A stretch of 64,000 bases of DNA from Catalimonadaceae bacterium JC749 (GTDB lineage: Bacteria > Bacteroidota > Bacteroidia > Cytophagales > Cyclobacteriaceae), in contig JAJNNC010000009.1 of assembly GCA_021730635.1 (NCBI GenBank), positions 292,130 to 356,129 of the forward strand, in the 5' to 3' direction. A program made the position numbers and the translations under genes. The notes beneath the pieces are model-generated. The model made no database searches, had not been told where the DNA came from, and saw only the letters and a program-made list of their open reading frames with translations. Numbering within the stretch: position 1 is the first letter of the stretch; each line of letters starts with the position of its first letter. Shown piece after piece: positions 43,162 through 52,157 of this stretch.

Positions 43162-44721
43162 ATGAGGAAATGGCTTATAGGTATTGGTAGTGTTTTTTTT
43201 ATACTGATCCTTATCGCTGTTACCTGGATTTATTTTAATAGACAGGATCAACATCCGGGTTATCAACTACAGCTTGATATTCAACCTACTTCCCATCCTT
43301 CTAGCTTAAAAATCGGTTTTTCAGCGCTACCGATCACCCCTGAACTGTCAGACACCTGGCAGGATGCCAATGCTGATGCGGTATACGACCCTGAAGATGG
43401 AGATACTTTCCAGGATCAAAACAACAATGGAAAGTTTGATGCTGTATGGCTAGCCGGATTTCATACGGGCCGTCCGGCACAGGGCATACACGATCATTTG
43501 TGGGCACGTAGCATGGTGATAGACGATGGGCATGTGGTTTTGTCAATCACAGTATTGGATGCTATCGGATTTGGCCACGATGATGTACTGGAGGTAAGGC
43601 AATACATTGGCCGCGAAACAGCCATTGACTATGCCATGATCAATAGTACACACGTGCATGAGGCTCCGGACCTGCAGGGGTTATGGGGGCCTGCTCCCTT
43701 GAGAAGCGGTGTTGATCCGGCATATCTCAAATTTGTAAAAAAAAAGGCGGCGCGCTCGGTCATAAACGCCAAGGAACACCTTCGTCCGGCTTATCTGATA
43801 CTGGGACAGGATCTGGAAAAGGCAGCCTCCCTGGTGGGTGATACCCGCCCTCCTCAAATCCTGGACAACGGTATCAGAATCCTCCAAGCCTTGGATCAGG
43901 ATACCCACCAAACGCTGGGAACCCTGATCACCTGGGGGAATCATCCGGAAACGTTGTGGAGCAAAAATTTAATGATCACATCTGATTTTCCTCATTTCTT
44001 ACGGGAAGGGGTAGAAAATGGCGTTTACCACCAGGATTCTCTTTACATGCCTGGGTTGGGTGGAACAACCCTTTTCATTAATGGAGCCATTGGAGGATTG
44101 ATGACTACCCATCCTGAGCATGCTGTCAAACATCCATTTGCTGATACAGCCTATCAGGTTCCATCCTTTGACAAGGCAAAAGCCCAGGGAGATCAATTAG
44201 CCCTGTGGGTACTGCAAACTCTGACCGATAGCACTAAAACCACGAAAGTAGATTCCGCTCAGATTCGCCTCTTGGCCCGTTCTTTCGATCTCCCTTTGCA
44301 CAATAACTGGTTTCGGATCCTCTCTATGCTGGGTACGGTGCGGCGTAGCCATACCGGATGGATGAGCATTCGTTCTGAAGTAGCCGCCTGGCAATTGGGC
44401 CCTGCCAGTTTTATCTGTGTGCCAGGAGAGATTTATCCGGAAATTGTGAACGGAGGGGTAGAAGCACCGGCCGGCCAAGACTTTTCTATCTCACCTGTGG
44501 AAACGCCACCGCTTCGCGACCTGATGCCTGGCACTGTTAAATTTGTCTTCGGACTTTCTAATGACCAGATAGGATACATCATCCCTAAAAGCCAGTGGGA
44601 TGAAAAAGAACCTTATACATACCAAGGGGAAGATAATCCCTATGGAGAAATCAACTCCCTAGGACCGGAAACGGCTCCCATCATTTACAGAAATTTGAAA
44701 CAAATCCTTGAAGAATTATAA
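43162..44721 (+). CDS. Membrane-anchored protein related to neutral ceramidase
   Basis: The 519-residue product has one N-terminal membrane helix (residues about 5-25) and a large extracytoplasmic part. Marks of the neutral/alkaline ceramidase N-terminal family are KIGFSALPITPEL, HDHLWARSMVIDDG, INSTHVHEAPD with its metal histidines, and ITWGNHPETLW. Residues about 68-95 hold two calcium-loop-like segments, DANADAVYDPEDGD and DQNNNGKFD, similar to EF-hand or dockerin loops. The canonical ceramidase C-terminal region is absent or divergent, so the substrate may not be ceramide. It lies 108 bases after the sigma gene and its stop overlaps the rsmG start by 1 base. Confidence 0.72.
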   Translation: MRKWLIGIGSVFFILILIAVTWIYFNRQDQHPGYQLQLDIQPTSHPSSLKIGFSALPITPELSDTWQDANADAVYDPEDGDTFQDQNNNGKFDAVWLAGFHTGRPAQGIHDHLWARSMVIDDGHVVLSITVLDAIGFGHDDVLEVRQYIGRETAIDYAMINSTHVHEAPDLQGLWGPAPLRSGVDPAYLKFVKKKAARSVINAKEHLRPAYLILGQDLEKAASLVGDTRPPQILDNGIRILQALDQDTHQTLGTLITWGNHPETLWSKNLMITSDFPHFLREGVENGVYHQDSLYMPGLGGTTLFINGAIGGLMTTHPEHAVKHPFADTAYQVPSFDKAKAQGDQLALWVLQTLTDSTKTTKVDSAQIRLLARSFDLPLHNNWFRILSMLGTVRRSHTGWMSIRSEVAAWQLGPASFICVPGEIYPEIVNGGVEAPAGQDFSISPVETPPLRDLMPGTVKFVFGLSNDQIGYIIPKSQWDEKEPYTYQGEDNPYGEINSLGPETAPIIYRNLKQILEEL

Positions 44722-45371
44722 TGCATTTACCAACTCCTGCCCAGACACAACTCGACCGTATCATCCATTATTTTCCTGACCTGACAGCCTATCAGCGGGA
44801 GCAGTTGTCTCGATTGCATTCACTCTATGTGGAATGGAATGCTAAAATTAACGTGATTTCCCGAAAAGATATTGACAATCTGTATCTTCACCATGTACTA
44901 CACTCTCTCAGTATTGCCAAAATTGTTTCCTGGAAGGCCGGAACTTCCATTATGGATATAGGCACAGGAGGAGGGTTTCCAGGCATACCTTTGGCGATTC
45001 TCTTTCCTGACGTTCATTTTCAATTGGTTGATTCTATAGGAAAAAAGATAAAAGTAGTGCAGGCCGTGGCTGATGCCCTACAACTTCATCAGGTAAGTGC
45101 CCGGCAAATCAGGGCAGAGCAGGTGAAAGGACAGTTTGATTTTATCATTACCAGGGCGGTAGCCCGCCTTCCCCAGTTGTATCAATGGGTACATAAAAAA
45201 ATCAAAGGGCAGTCAAGCCATGAGTTGTATAACGGGTTGCTCTGTCTGAAAGGGGGAAACCTGCAGGAAGAACTAAAGGAAATACAACACAATTATGCCT
45301 TGTATTCCCTTTCAGATTACTTTGAAGAAGATTTCTTTATCAATAAGCACATTGTTTATCTCCCTTTCTGA
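44721..45371 (+). CDS. rsmG: 16S rRNA m7G527 methyltransferase
   Basis: The 216-residue product matches RsmG (GidB), which methylates G527 of 16S rRNA using SAM. The N-terminal helices have YVEWNAKINVISRKDIDNLYLHHVLHSLSI. The SAM loop is IMDIGTGGGFPGIPLAILFPD, followed by FQLVDSIGKKIKVVQ. FIITRAVARLPQL is the next family motif. It is cytoplasmic. Its ATG overlaps the stop of the ceramidase-like gene (TAATG), implying translational coupling, an odd pairing of partners. Confidence 0.96.
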   Translation: MHLPTPAQTQLDRIIHYFPDLTAYQREQLSRLHSLYVEWNAKINVISRKDIDNLYLHHVLHSLSIAKIVSWKAGTSIMDIGTGGGFPGIPLAILFPDVHFQLVDSIGKKIKVVQAVADALQLHQVSARQIRAEQVKGQFDFIITRAVARLPQLYQWVHKKIKGQSSHELYNGLLCLKGGNLQEELKEIQHNYALYSLSDYFEEDFFINKHIVYLPF

Positions 45372-45420
45372 GTGCCAACGACAACTATCCGCTAAAGACT
45401 GATACTGAAGCGTGTATGTA

Positions 45421-46695
45421 TCAGGTTTTCTGTTTTTTCTTTTTGGCCGCCGGGAAAAGTATATTATTGAGTATCAGTCGGTAACCAGGTGAATTAGGGT
45501 ACAAATTCAGGTCTGTTGGCTCCTCTCCTACTCTATGCTGGTAATCTTCCGGATCATGGCCTCCGTAGAAGGTCCAGAAGCCTTTTCCAAAAACACCATG
45601 CAAATATTTGGTCTCTCCGGCTGCTTTATTTTCTCCTAACACCACTGCATCTGGTCGGATCAATTCTTTCCTAAAAGCTGTGGTCTGTCCCATAAACCCT
45701 TTGACAATACGCTCATGGTTTTGGGTGAGCATGGTAGGAATGGGATCCCACTTGGCAGAAAACTCAAACAGGTTAAAATAATCGTTTTCCTGGCTCAGTC
45801 CTCTTTCTGCCGGGTTTACATCTATATTTGAAAACTCATACTCATAAGGATTTCTGACCAGCTCGAAATTTTGGAAAGCAAAGGTATTGTCATAGCGCAA
45901 CTTCTCCTGGGCATTGGGGTCAGCCCTGTCTCCGTCAAACATGGCTTCACAGATATCCACACCATCTGCTGACAGGGCTATGTCATAAGTATCGGTAGCA
46001 GAACACATGGCGAACATGAACCCACCTCCCGAAACAAAATCACGTATTTTTTTCACCACAGCCAATTTCATTTCAGAAACTTTACTAAACCCATGTTTGC
46101 GGGCCGTTTCTTCATATTCCTGCTGCTTTTCAATATACCAGGGAGTGTTTCGGTAAATTCTGTAAAACTTACCATATTGCCCTGTAAAGTCTTCATGGTG
46201 CAGGTGCAACCAGTCATATCTGGGAAGCTTGCCATACAACACCTCATCATCGAATACCACATCATAGGGTATCTCAGCATAGGTTAAGGCTAAAGTCACC
46301 GCATCGTCCCAGGGTTGTGCTGTTTTGGGAGAATATACAGCAATTTTAGGTTCTTTTTCCAATTTCATCAGATCCTGGTTGGAAGAAGGGCTGGCAATGA
46401 CACTGATAACCTGATTGGCTTGCGCATCAGAGATCACCTCATAACTTACACCCCGGATGATACATTCATTCTCCAGCACCTGTGAATACTCACACATAAA
46501 ACTGCCTCCGCGATAATTTAACAACCAATCTACGGTGCTTCCATTTTGTAAGATCCAGTAAGCAATGCCATATGCTTTCAAATGATTGGTTTGAGATTTA
46601 TCCATAGGGATGAGAATAGAATTGGCCCAAACCGGACAAATGATCATCACAACCATAAAAAGCGTCAATACAAACCGCTGCATAACCAAATTCAT
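45421..46695 (-). CDS. Secreted protein of the family named asparagine synthetase B, with amidotransferase-like Cys motif
   Basis: The 424-residue protein has a signal peptide (ending near VWANS, residue 26). The first conserved segment is ILIPMDKSQTNHLKAYGIAYWIL. From memory, this Bacteroidota family is often labelled asparagine synthetase B, but no asparagine synthetase domain or ATP-binding motif is visible, so I do not use that name. The segment FVSGGGFMFAMCSATDTYDI (residues about 218-237) resembles the nucleophile elbow of class I glutamine amidotransferase-like folds, with a Cys in the expected place. LHLHHEDFTGQYG precedes it. Export makes a glutamine amidotransferase role unlikely. 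It diverges from the ABC permease gene. Confidence 0.72.
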   Translation of the reverse strand: MNLVMQRFVLTLFMVVMIICPVWANSILIPMDKSQTNHLKAYGIAYWILQNGSTVDWLLNYRGGSFMCEYSQVLENECIIRGVSYEVISDAQANQVISVIASPSSNQDLMKLEKEPKIAVYSPKTAQPWDDAVTLALTYAEIPYDVVFDDEVLYGKLPRYDWLHLHHEDFTGQYGKFYRIYRNTPWYIEKQQEYEETARKHGFSKVSEMKLAVVKKIRDFVSGGGFMFAMCSATDTYDIALSADGVDICEAMFDGDRADPNAQEKLRYDNTFAFQNFELVRNPYEYEFSNIDVNPAERGLSQENDYFNLFEFSAKWDPIPTMLTQNHERIVKGFMGQTTAFRKELIRPDAVVLGENKAAGETKYLHGVFGKGFWTFYGGHDPEDYQHRVGEEPTDLNLYPNSPGYRLILNNILFPAAKKKKQKT

Positions 46696-46839
46696 TTTTA
46701 TTTACAATGTTCTTTTCAACAATTTATTGTTCAAACTACACTTTATCAAAAACTGTAATGAAGCTAACGAAAATTTTTGTATGTTTTAAACTATTAAATT
46801 GGCTCTTCCGTAATTTGTTCTACGCATGTACTAAAATTC

Positions 46840-48081
46840 ATGAATCTGTTCAATAATATAGAAGAAAGCCTCAAGGCGATTCAGGAAAACAAATTACGAA
46901 CCATTCTGACCGCCCTCATTATTGCCATTGGTATTACGGCACTGGTAGGCATTCTTACCGCCATAGACGGCATACAGGCTTCTGTAGATGATAGTTTTGC
47001 GAGTCTGGGCGTTAACTCTTTTACGATTCGGGAAAAGAGAATACAGGGTAATAGCAACCAGCAGGGTAGAGATGAAAAAATCTATCCTCCCATCTCCTAT
47101 ACGAATGTCAGGGAATTTCAAAAACGATTTGACTATCCCTCTCAAATTTCGGTAACGACCATGGTCACCGGCAATGCGGAGGTAAAACACAGATCCCAAA
47201 AGACGAATCCGAACATACAAGTCTATGGGGTAGACGATAACTACATCATCACCGAAGGTTATGCACTGGCCAGCGGACGCAATTTCACTCCTTTTGACCT
47301 GGAAAACGGGACTCATGTAGCCGTTGTTGGCCATGAAACAGTTAGTGCCCTGTTTGAAGACAACGCAAATCCTTTAGATAAAGAAATCAGCTTATTTGGT
47401 AACAGTTTTAAAATCATTGGTGTGATGGAAGAGATGGGCGCCGTAGGCGGAGGTGGCAATGCCGACAGAAAAATACTGGTACCAGTTGAAAAAGCCCGAC
47501 AATTGGCGACCGGAAGCGCTCTGAACTTTACCATGGACGTCCTGATCAGTGATGTGGGCAATCTGGAAGCCGCTATAGGAGAAGCAACCTCTCTGATGCG
47601 GGCGATCCGGCAAGACCCCATAGGCAGCGAGCTTTCTTTTGAAATCAATGAGAAAAAATCATTGAGTGAACAATTGGGAGAAATTACCGGCTACCTGCGT
47701 GTCGGAGGATTCGCTATTGGGCTTATCACGTTGTTAGGAGCCTCTGTAGCCCTCATGAATATCATGATGGTATCTGTTACGGAAAGAACCCGGGAGATAG
47801 GAGTACGCAAAGCTTTAGGAGCCACTCCCCTGCGGATCCGCCAGCAGTTTTTGATTGAGGCCATTGTGATTTGCCAGTTAGGAGGCATAGCCGGTGTATT
47901 GTTGGGTATGGGTATTGGGAATATCGTAGCCCGTTTTATGGAAGTAGAACGCTTCCTGATCCCTTGGGTTTGGATCTTTTCAGCATTGCTGATCTGTGTA
48001 GGTGTAGGCATTTTCTCAGGATATTACCCTGCCTATAAGGCTTCCAAGCTTGATCCTATCGAATCCTTACGATTTGAGTAG
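46840..48081 (+). CDS. ABC transporter permease, MacB/FtsX type
   Basis: The 413-residue product has the MacB permease layout: one N-terminal membrane helix (residues about 20-42), then a periplasmic core domain (about 50-275). Three C-terminal helices follow (about 288-312, 340-362, 375-397) in an FtsX-type domain with TERTREIGVRKALGATP. The N terminus IEESLKAIQENKLRTILTAL is typical. Such permeases work with a LolD-like ATPase to move lipoproteins, peptides or antibiotics, or to transmit mechanical force. No ATPase gene is adjacent, so its partner is encoded elsewhere. The next gene is convergent with a 3-base gap. Confidence 0.92.
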   Translation: MNLFNNIEESLKAIQENKLRTILTALIIAIGITALVGILTAIDGIQASVDDSFASLGVNSFTIREKRIQGNSNQQGRDEKIYPPISYTNVREFQKRFDYPSQISVTTMVTGNAEVKHRSQKTNPNIQVYGVDDNYIITEGYALASGRNFTPFDLENGTHVAVVGHETVSALFEDNANPLDKEISLFGNSFKIIGVMEEMGAVGGGGNADRKILVPVEKARQLATGSALNFTMDVLISDVGNLEAAIGEATSLMRAIRQDPIGSELSFEINEKKSLSEQLGEITGYLRVGGFAIGLITLLGASVALMNIMMVSVTERTREIGVRKALGATPLRIRQQFLIEAIVICQLGGIAGVLLGMGIGNIVARFMEVERFLIPWVWIFSALLICVGVGIFSGYYPAYKASKLDPIESLRFE

Positions 48082-48084
48082 GCC

Positions 48085-50670
48085 TTACTGGGATTTGGGT
48101 AAATGCACGTACACCTGGTTTTTATAAATTTGCCGGGAGTAATGCACCAGGTAGTAATAGACACCACTGGGCACACCAGCGGCGTACCAGCGAAATTCTA
48201 ATTCATCTGAACTGAATACCAGATTTCCCCAACGACTGTAAATTTCTATTTTTTCAAACCGGTTTCCACAATTGCCAGCGGGTAAAGTAGGCAAGAAGAA
48301 AAAATCACCAAAACCATCTCCATTAGGAGTGAAAGCATTGTCAGGCTCATAGTCGCTTAAGTTCAGCGGGGCATCAAAGACCTGAATCACCAATTTTACT
48401 GTATCGCTCAACGCATTGAAACACTTATTATCTTCTGCCACAAAAGAAACCTCAAAATAAGCACTTGTAAAATCAGGGCCTAGGGCCTCGCAGTGTGGAA
48501 CCCAGGAAAAGTAGGAGGAAACATTTCCGTAAGCACGCACTTCTGCAAAGTTGAAACCAAATCTTCCTCGGTCCACCTCTACACCATCTTTTCTTACTTC
48601 AGCCAATCGTAAGGTGACAAGATCCACTTCATCATCTTGCCCGACTACCTCAAAAAAGACGTTCGAACCTACGATGGTTTGTATAGTGTCGGCAGCCACG
48701 TTCCGGATAGAAACAGCAGGAGGTTCATTCACCGGTGGTAAAACATGGATCGTAACCTGCACGGTATCTGCCTGATCTTCGCCGCATCGATTTTGGTCTT
48801 TTGCAATAAAAAACAGACGAAATTCACTTCTTTCGCCCAAATCAATATTATTGCAGGAGAGCCGCCAGCTAAAGGGGGTACTTATGTGCTGGATACCCGT
48901 GTTGCTGGGGAAGTTCATATTATAATCAATCAGCTCGAACCCGTCTCCTTCTGCAAACAAAGTGAGCACATTGGCCTCCTGATCTGTTGCGATCACTGTG
49001 AAGTTGATGGTTTCATCTATCCGGACGGTAAGTTCCTGACTTTCCAGGTTTTCAAAAGATATTTCCGGCTTATTGTTGGCAGGTACCCTGACTTTCAAAT
49101 GCAGGGTCAGCCTATCAGGTTCTCCATAAGAACATTCGCTTTCATCACTTAGCGTTACTACAACTGTAAATTCATCCTGCTCGCTGAAATCGTAGAGGGC
49201 ACAGTCTGCATTCCAGCGAAAAGTTTTTTTCACCTCCCCGGGTACCAGTAACTCCTCTACCATCGACATCCCATAGTCGTCCAGATCAAATCCCTCACCT
49301 TGAGCTTCCATTTTGAGCAGGTCGCCATCTTGATCCAGCCCGCGGAGGGGCAGCTCATATACCTCACCTGCTTCAATCTCGGCATGCACAACTTGTGGAT
49401 TGTTTTCAATATAAGGATCCTCATTGTGAGGTCCCTCATAGAATACTGTAAACCGCAGTGTATCGGATAATGACTGGCTACAGGCATCATCAAAGGCAAT
49501 GATATCAAAGAGCATAGGCCCCTGTGTATATGGGCATTCCGGCAAACAGATATCAAATTGCACCGTATCCAGCGCATTGTTGAGCAGGTGCAAAGAATCA
49601 AGAATCAGGTGCTGTATATCTTCCTCAAAGTTTACCCCTTCTGCTTTAAGTGTAATTTGTTCGTTGGGATCCTTGTCTGTCACAAATAGGGTCAGGCATC
49701 TGGCTTCTCCCGGTGCAAATCTTACTGTATCCCCTTCAGTATAGAAAAACGGTCTACCCTTTATTTTGCCCCTGACCTCCGGTGGGTTCCCGGGATTACA
49801 ATCCACCACCAGCATCTGGAAATCACGCCGGATTTCTCCAATCTTTTTACCCTCCCGGAACTCTTCTACTCTTACGCCAAAGACAAATACGCCTAACTGG
49901 TCAGGTTTCACTGTCAGTTCGCCTCTGGCATTGATACTTAGGGGGGGAACACCGGGCACCATATTATCTACACCGATGCCTGCCACAAAATCCACCTCTC
50001 GATCAGGGGCTCCCCGCGGCGTAGGCAATGGATTTAAGGAAGTAGAACTGTTGAAGGGAGCAACCATAGCGTAAACCAGAGAATCCCCGTCCGGATCGAC
50101 ACTGCTAAAATCATAATGAAACAACTGGTTAATACAGGCATAATCGCTCACCGGTGGGGAAAGTATGGGAGAACTATTGATAAAAGCTTCCTCATGTTGT
50201 ACAACAGCAGGAAACTCCATGTAAAACGCCTCTCCCGTTTGATCCGGATTGATCAAATTCTCAATGATATTATTTCGGCAACACCGCTCGTATACCATAA
50301 AATACCCTTCCTCCTCATGAAATTCCGAAGGCAACAACTGAACATTGGCACTGTATAATATTCTGCGTGTCACCAGAAATTCTTCCGCACAGGCAGGATT
50401 GGTGTACTCAACAAACCTAGAATTAATTCTCTGCAAGGTAACTGTCTTAATCAGTTGCTCGTCACGCTTACTGAACAAATAGACAACCGCAAAATCATCC
50501 TCCGCTTCCGGGCTGCCATTGACCTCATCGAAATATTGTATAAGATTGATTTTATATTCAAAGCCTTCTACATGCACCAGTTCAAATTCGCCACCCACAA
50601 TATGTGTTGCTTGAGCAGGAAAGGCAAGGAAACAAATCAGGCCAAACAGAACGATGTGTAGTCTTCTCAT
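48085..50670 (-). CDS. Large secreted protein with Ig-like repeats and T9SS type B C-terminal domain
   Basis: The product is 861 residues from ATG 50670 (MRRLHIVLFGLICFLAFPAQA, a clear signal peptide); a start at 50709 would add 13 residues. The mature protein begins THIVGGEFELVHVEGFEYKI, a domain common in Bacteroidota type B cargo. From about residue 420, three repeats of about 115 residues follow, each with a W-x-x-x-C site (FRWNADC, FSWRLSC, FSWVPHC) and a later Cys (SECSYG, NRCGED, NKCFN), probably disulfide-linked Ig-like domains. The end (DNAFTPNGDGFGDFFFLP, YSRWGNLVFSS, SGVYYYLVHY) is a type B sorting domain. It is predicted to be exported by T9SS to the surface. No PorP/SprF gene is adjacent. 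Confidence 0.85.
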   Translation of the reverse strand: MRRLHIVLFGLICFLAFPAQATHIVGGEFELVHVEGFEYKINLIQYFDEVNGSPEAEDDFAVVYLFSKRDEQLIKTVTLQRINSRFVEYTNPACAEEFLVTRRILYSANVQLLPSEFHEEEGYFMVYERCCRNNIIENLINPDQTGEAFYMEFPAVVQHEEAFINSSPILSPPVSDYACINQLFHYDFSSVDPDGDSLVYAMVAPFNSSTSLNPLPTPRGAPDREVDFVAGIGVDNMVPGVPPLSINARGELTVKPDQLGVFVFGVRVEEFREGKKIGEIRRDFQMLVVDCNPGNPPEVRGKIKGRPFFYTEGDTVRFAPGEARCLTLFVTDKDPNEQITLKAEGVNFEEDIQHLILDSLHLLNNALDTVQFDICLPECPYTQGPMLFDIIAFDDACSQSLSDTLRFTVFYEGPHNEDPYIENNPQVVHAEIEAGEVYELPLRGLDQDGDLLKMEAQGEGFDLDDYGMSMVEELLVPGEVKKTFRWNADCALYDFSEQDEFTVVVTLSDESECSYGEPDRLTLHLKVRVPANNKPEISFENLESQELTVRIDETINFTVIATDQEANVLTLFAEGDGFELIDYNMNFPSNTGIQHISTPFSWRLSCNNIDLGERSEFRLFFIAKDQNRCGEDQADTVQVTIHVLPPVNEPPAVSIRNVAADTIQTIVGSNVFFEVVGQDDEVDLVTLRLAEVRKDGVEVDRGRFGFNFAEVRAYGNVSSYFSWVPHCEALGPDFTSAYFEVSFVAEDNKCFNALSDTVKLVIQVFDAPLNLSDYEPDNAFTPNGDGFGDFFFLPTLPAGNCGNRFEKIEIYSRWGNLVFSSDELEFRWYAAGVPSGVYYYLVHYSRQIYKNQVYVHLPKSQ

Positions 50671-50724
50671 TCTTATAAAAATAAGAATAATACTTCTATT
50701 CTTCATCAAAAAAATTAAATATTA

Positions 50725-50732
50725 TACCTTTG
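50725..50732 (+). promoter_or_regulatory. -7 box (TAnnTTTG) almost touching the rlmD start
   Basis: TACCTTTG at 50725-50732 matches the Bacteroidota -7 box and ends 6 bases before the ATG at 50739, implying a leaderless or very short-leader mRNA. The upstream TTG at 50730 lies inside the box, which argues for the ATG as the start. Confidence 0.45.
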
Positions 50733-50738
50733 CGTGCC

Positions 50739-52157
50739 ATGGGAAAAAGAAGGAAAAACAGCTTTATAGAAAAAGTACAGATTGAGAAAATGGCTGCTGA
50801 AGGCAAGTGTGTAGCACGCCATGAGGGTCAGGTTATTTTCGTGAGCCAGGTGGCTCCGGGTGACATCGTGGATCTTAGGATTGTGAAGCACAAAAAGAAA
50901 CATCTGGAAGCCATACCTGTGCATTTTCATCAATGGTCTGATCAACGGACAACCCCTTTTTGTGAACATTTCGGAACCTGTGGAGGGTGTAAATGGCAAC
51001 ATATACCCTATGCCTTGCAACTTCAATATAAACAGCAACAGGTAGTAGATAATTTTCAACGTATTGGTAAGTTATCCTTACCGGAAATAAGTCCTATTCT
51101 GCCCTCGGACGAGACACAGTATTACCGGAATAAACTGGAGTTTGCTTTTAGCTCTCATCGGTGGTTGACCCGGGAAGAAATCGATACCGGACAGGTGCTT
51201 GACCGGAATGCGCTGGGTTTCCATATGCCGCAGAGCTTTGATAAGGTACTACAGTTAAACCACTGCTATCTACAGCCCGAACCTTCCAATGCAATAAGAT
51301 CAGCCATTGATGCTTTTGCCAGAGGTCAGGGTTATTCTTACTACGATGCGGTAACACACCAGGGGCTGTTAAGAACGCTCATGATCCGTACCTCCAGCAA
51401 AGGGGAAACCATGGTAGTAGTGCAATTTGGTGGTGAAGGTTTGCGGAACGAAGCCCAACCTCTTATTGTCAAGCTGCTGGATTACATTAAAAGCACTTTT
51501 CCTGAGGTCACCTCCCTGCAATATGTCATCAACCCCAAAAAGAATGATACATTTCATGATCTGGAAGTTCAGCACTACGATGGGCAGCCTTATATCACCG
51601 AGGTTATGAATGGACTTCAATTCAGGATCAGCGCCAAATCATTTTATCAGACCAATGCCGGACAAGCTTATAAATTATACAGAACCACCCGCGAGTTTGC
51701 GGACTTTCATGGCCACGAACTCGTGTATGACTTATATACAGGTACAGGCACCATCGCAAATTTTGTAGCCGCGCAAGTTAAAAAAGTGGTCGGACTGGAG
51801 TATGTGGAGGAAGCTGTGGAAGATGCCAAAATCAATGCCCGCATCAACCACATTGACAACGCCCATTTTTTTGCAGGAGATATTAAAGAACTTTTACAAA
51901 ATACCTTCATCCAAGAACATGGCAAGCCGGAAGTGATTATTACCGATCCTCCCCGCACAGGCATGCATCCAGATGTAGTTAGTAGTATACTAGCGATAGA
52001 AGCGCCCCGTATTGTTTATGTGAGTTGTAGCCCGGCCACTCAAGCCAGAGACATTGCGCTGTTGGATAGCAAATATATGATTAAAAAGATACAACCGGTC
52101 GACATGTTTCCCCATACGCACCATGTAGAAAATGTAGCGCTGCTGGAAATCAAATAA
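50739..52157 (+). CDS. rlmD: 23S rRNA m5U1939 methyltransferase RlmD-like
   Basis: The product is 472 residues from ATG 50739 (MGKRRKNSF). The TTG at 50730 lies within a promoter box. Residues about 10-65 form a TRAM RNA-binding domain (MAAEGKCVARHEGQVIFV). A [4Fe-4S] site has CEHFGTCGGCKWQH (CX5CX2C) and a later Cys in LNHCYLQ. The SAM-binding region has LVYDLYTGTGTI, and FYQTNAGQA precedes it. The catalytic Cys lies in VYVSCSPATQARD. RlmD and RlmCD or RumA-like enzymes share these features, so the exact base is inferred. It is monocistronic. Confidence 0.92.
   Translation: MGKRRKNSFIEKVQIEKMAAEGKCVARHEGQVIFVSQVAPGDIVDLRIVKHKKKHLEAIPVHFHQWSDQRTTPFCEHFGTCGGCKWQHIPYALQLQYKQQQVVDNFQRIGKLSLPEISPILPSDETQYYRNKLEFAFSSHRWLTREEIDTGQVLDRNALGFHMPQSFDKVLQLNHCYLQPEPSNAIRSAIDAFARGQGYSYYDAVTHQGLLRTLMIRTSSKGETMVVVQFGGEGLRNEAQPLIVKLLDYIKSTFPEVTSLQYVINPKKNDTFHDLEVQHYDGQPYITEVMNGLQFRISAKSFYQTNAGQAYKLYRTTREFADFHGHELVYDLYTGTGTIANFVAAQVKKVVGLEYVEEAVEDAKINARINHIDNAHFFAGDIKELLQNTFIQEHGKPEVIITDPPRTGMHPDVVSSILAIEAPRIVYVSCSPATQARDIALLDSKYMIKKIQPVDMFPHTHHVENVALLEIK

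Noticed and set aside
45421..46695. Name asparagine synthetase B for this gene
   Set aside because: No glutaminase N-terminal Cys2 domain or synthetase ATP site is seen, and the protein has a signal peptide.
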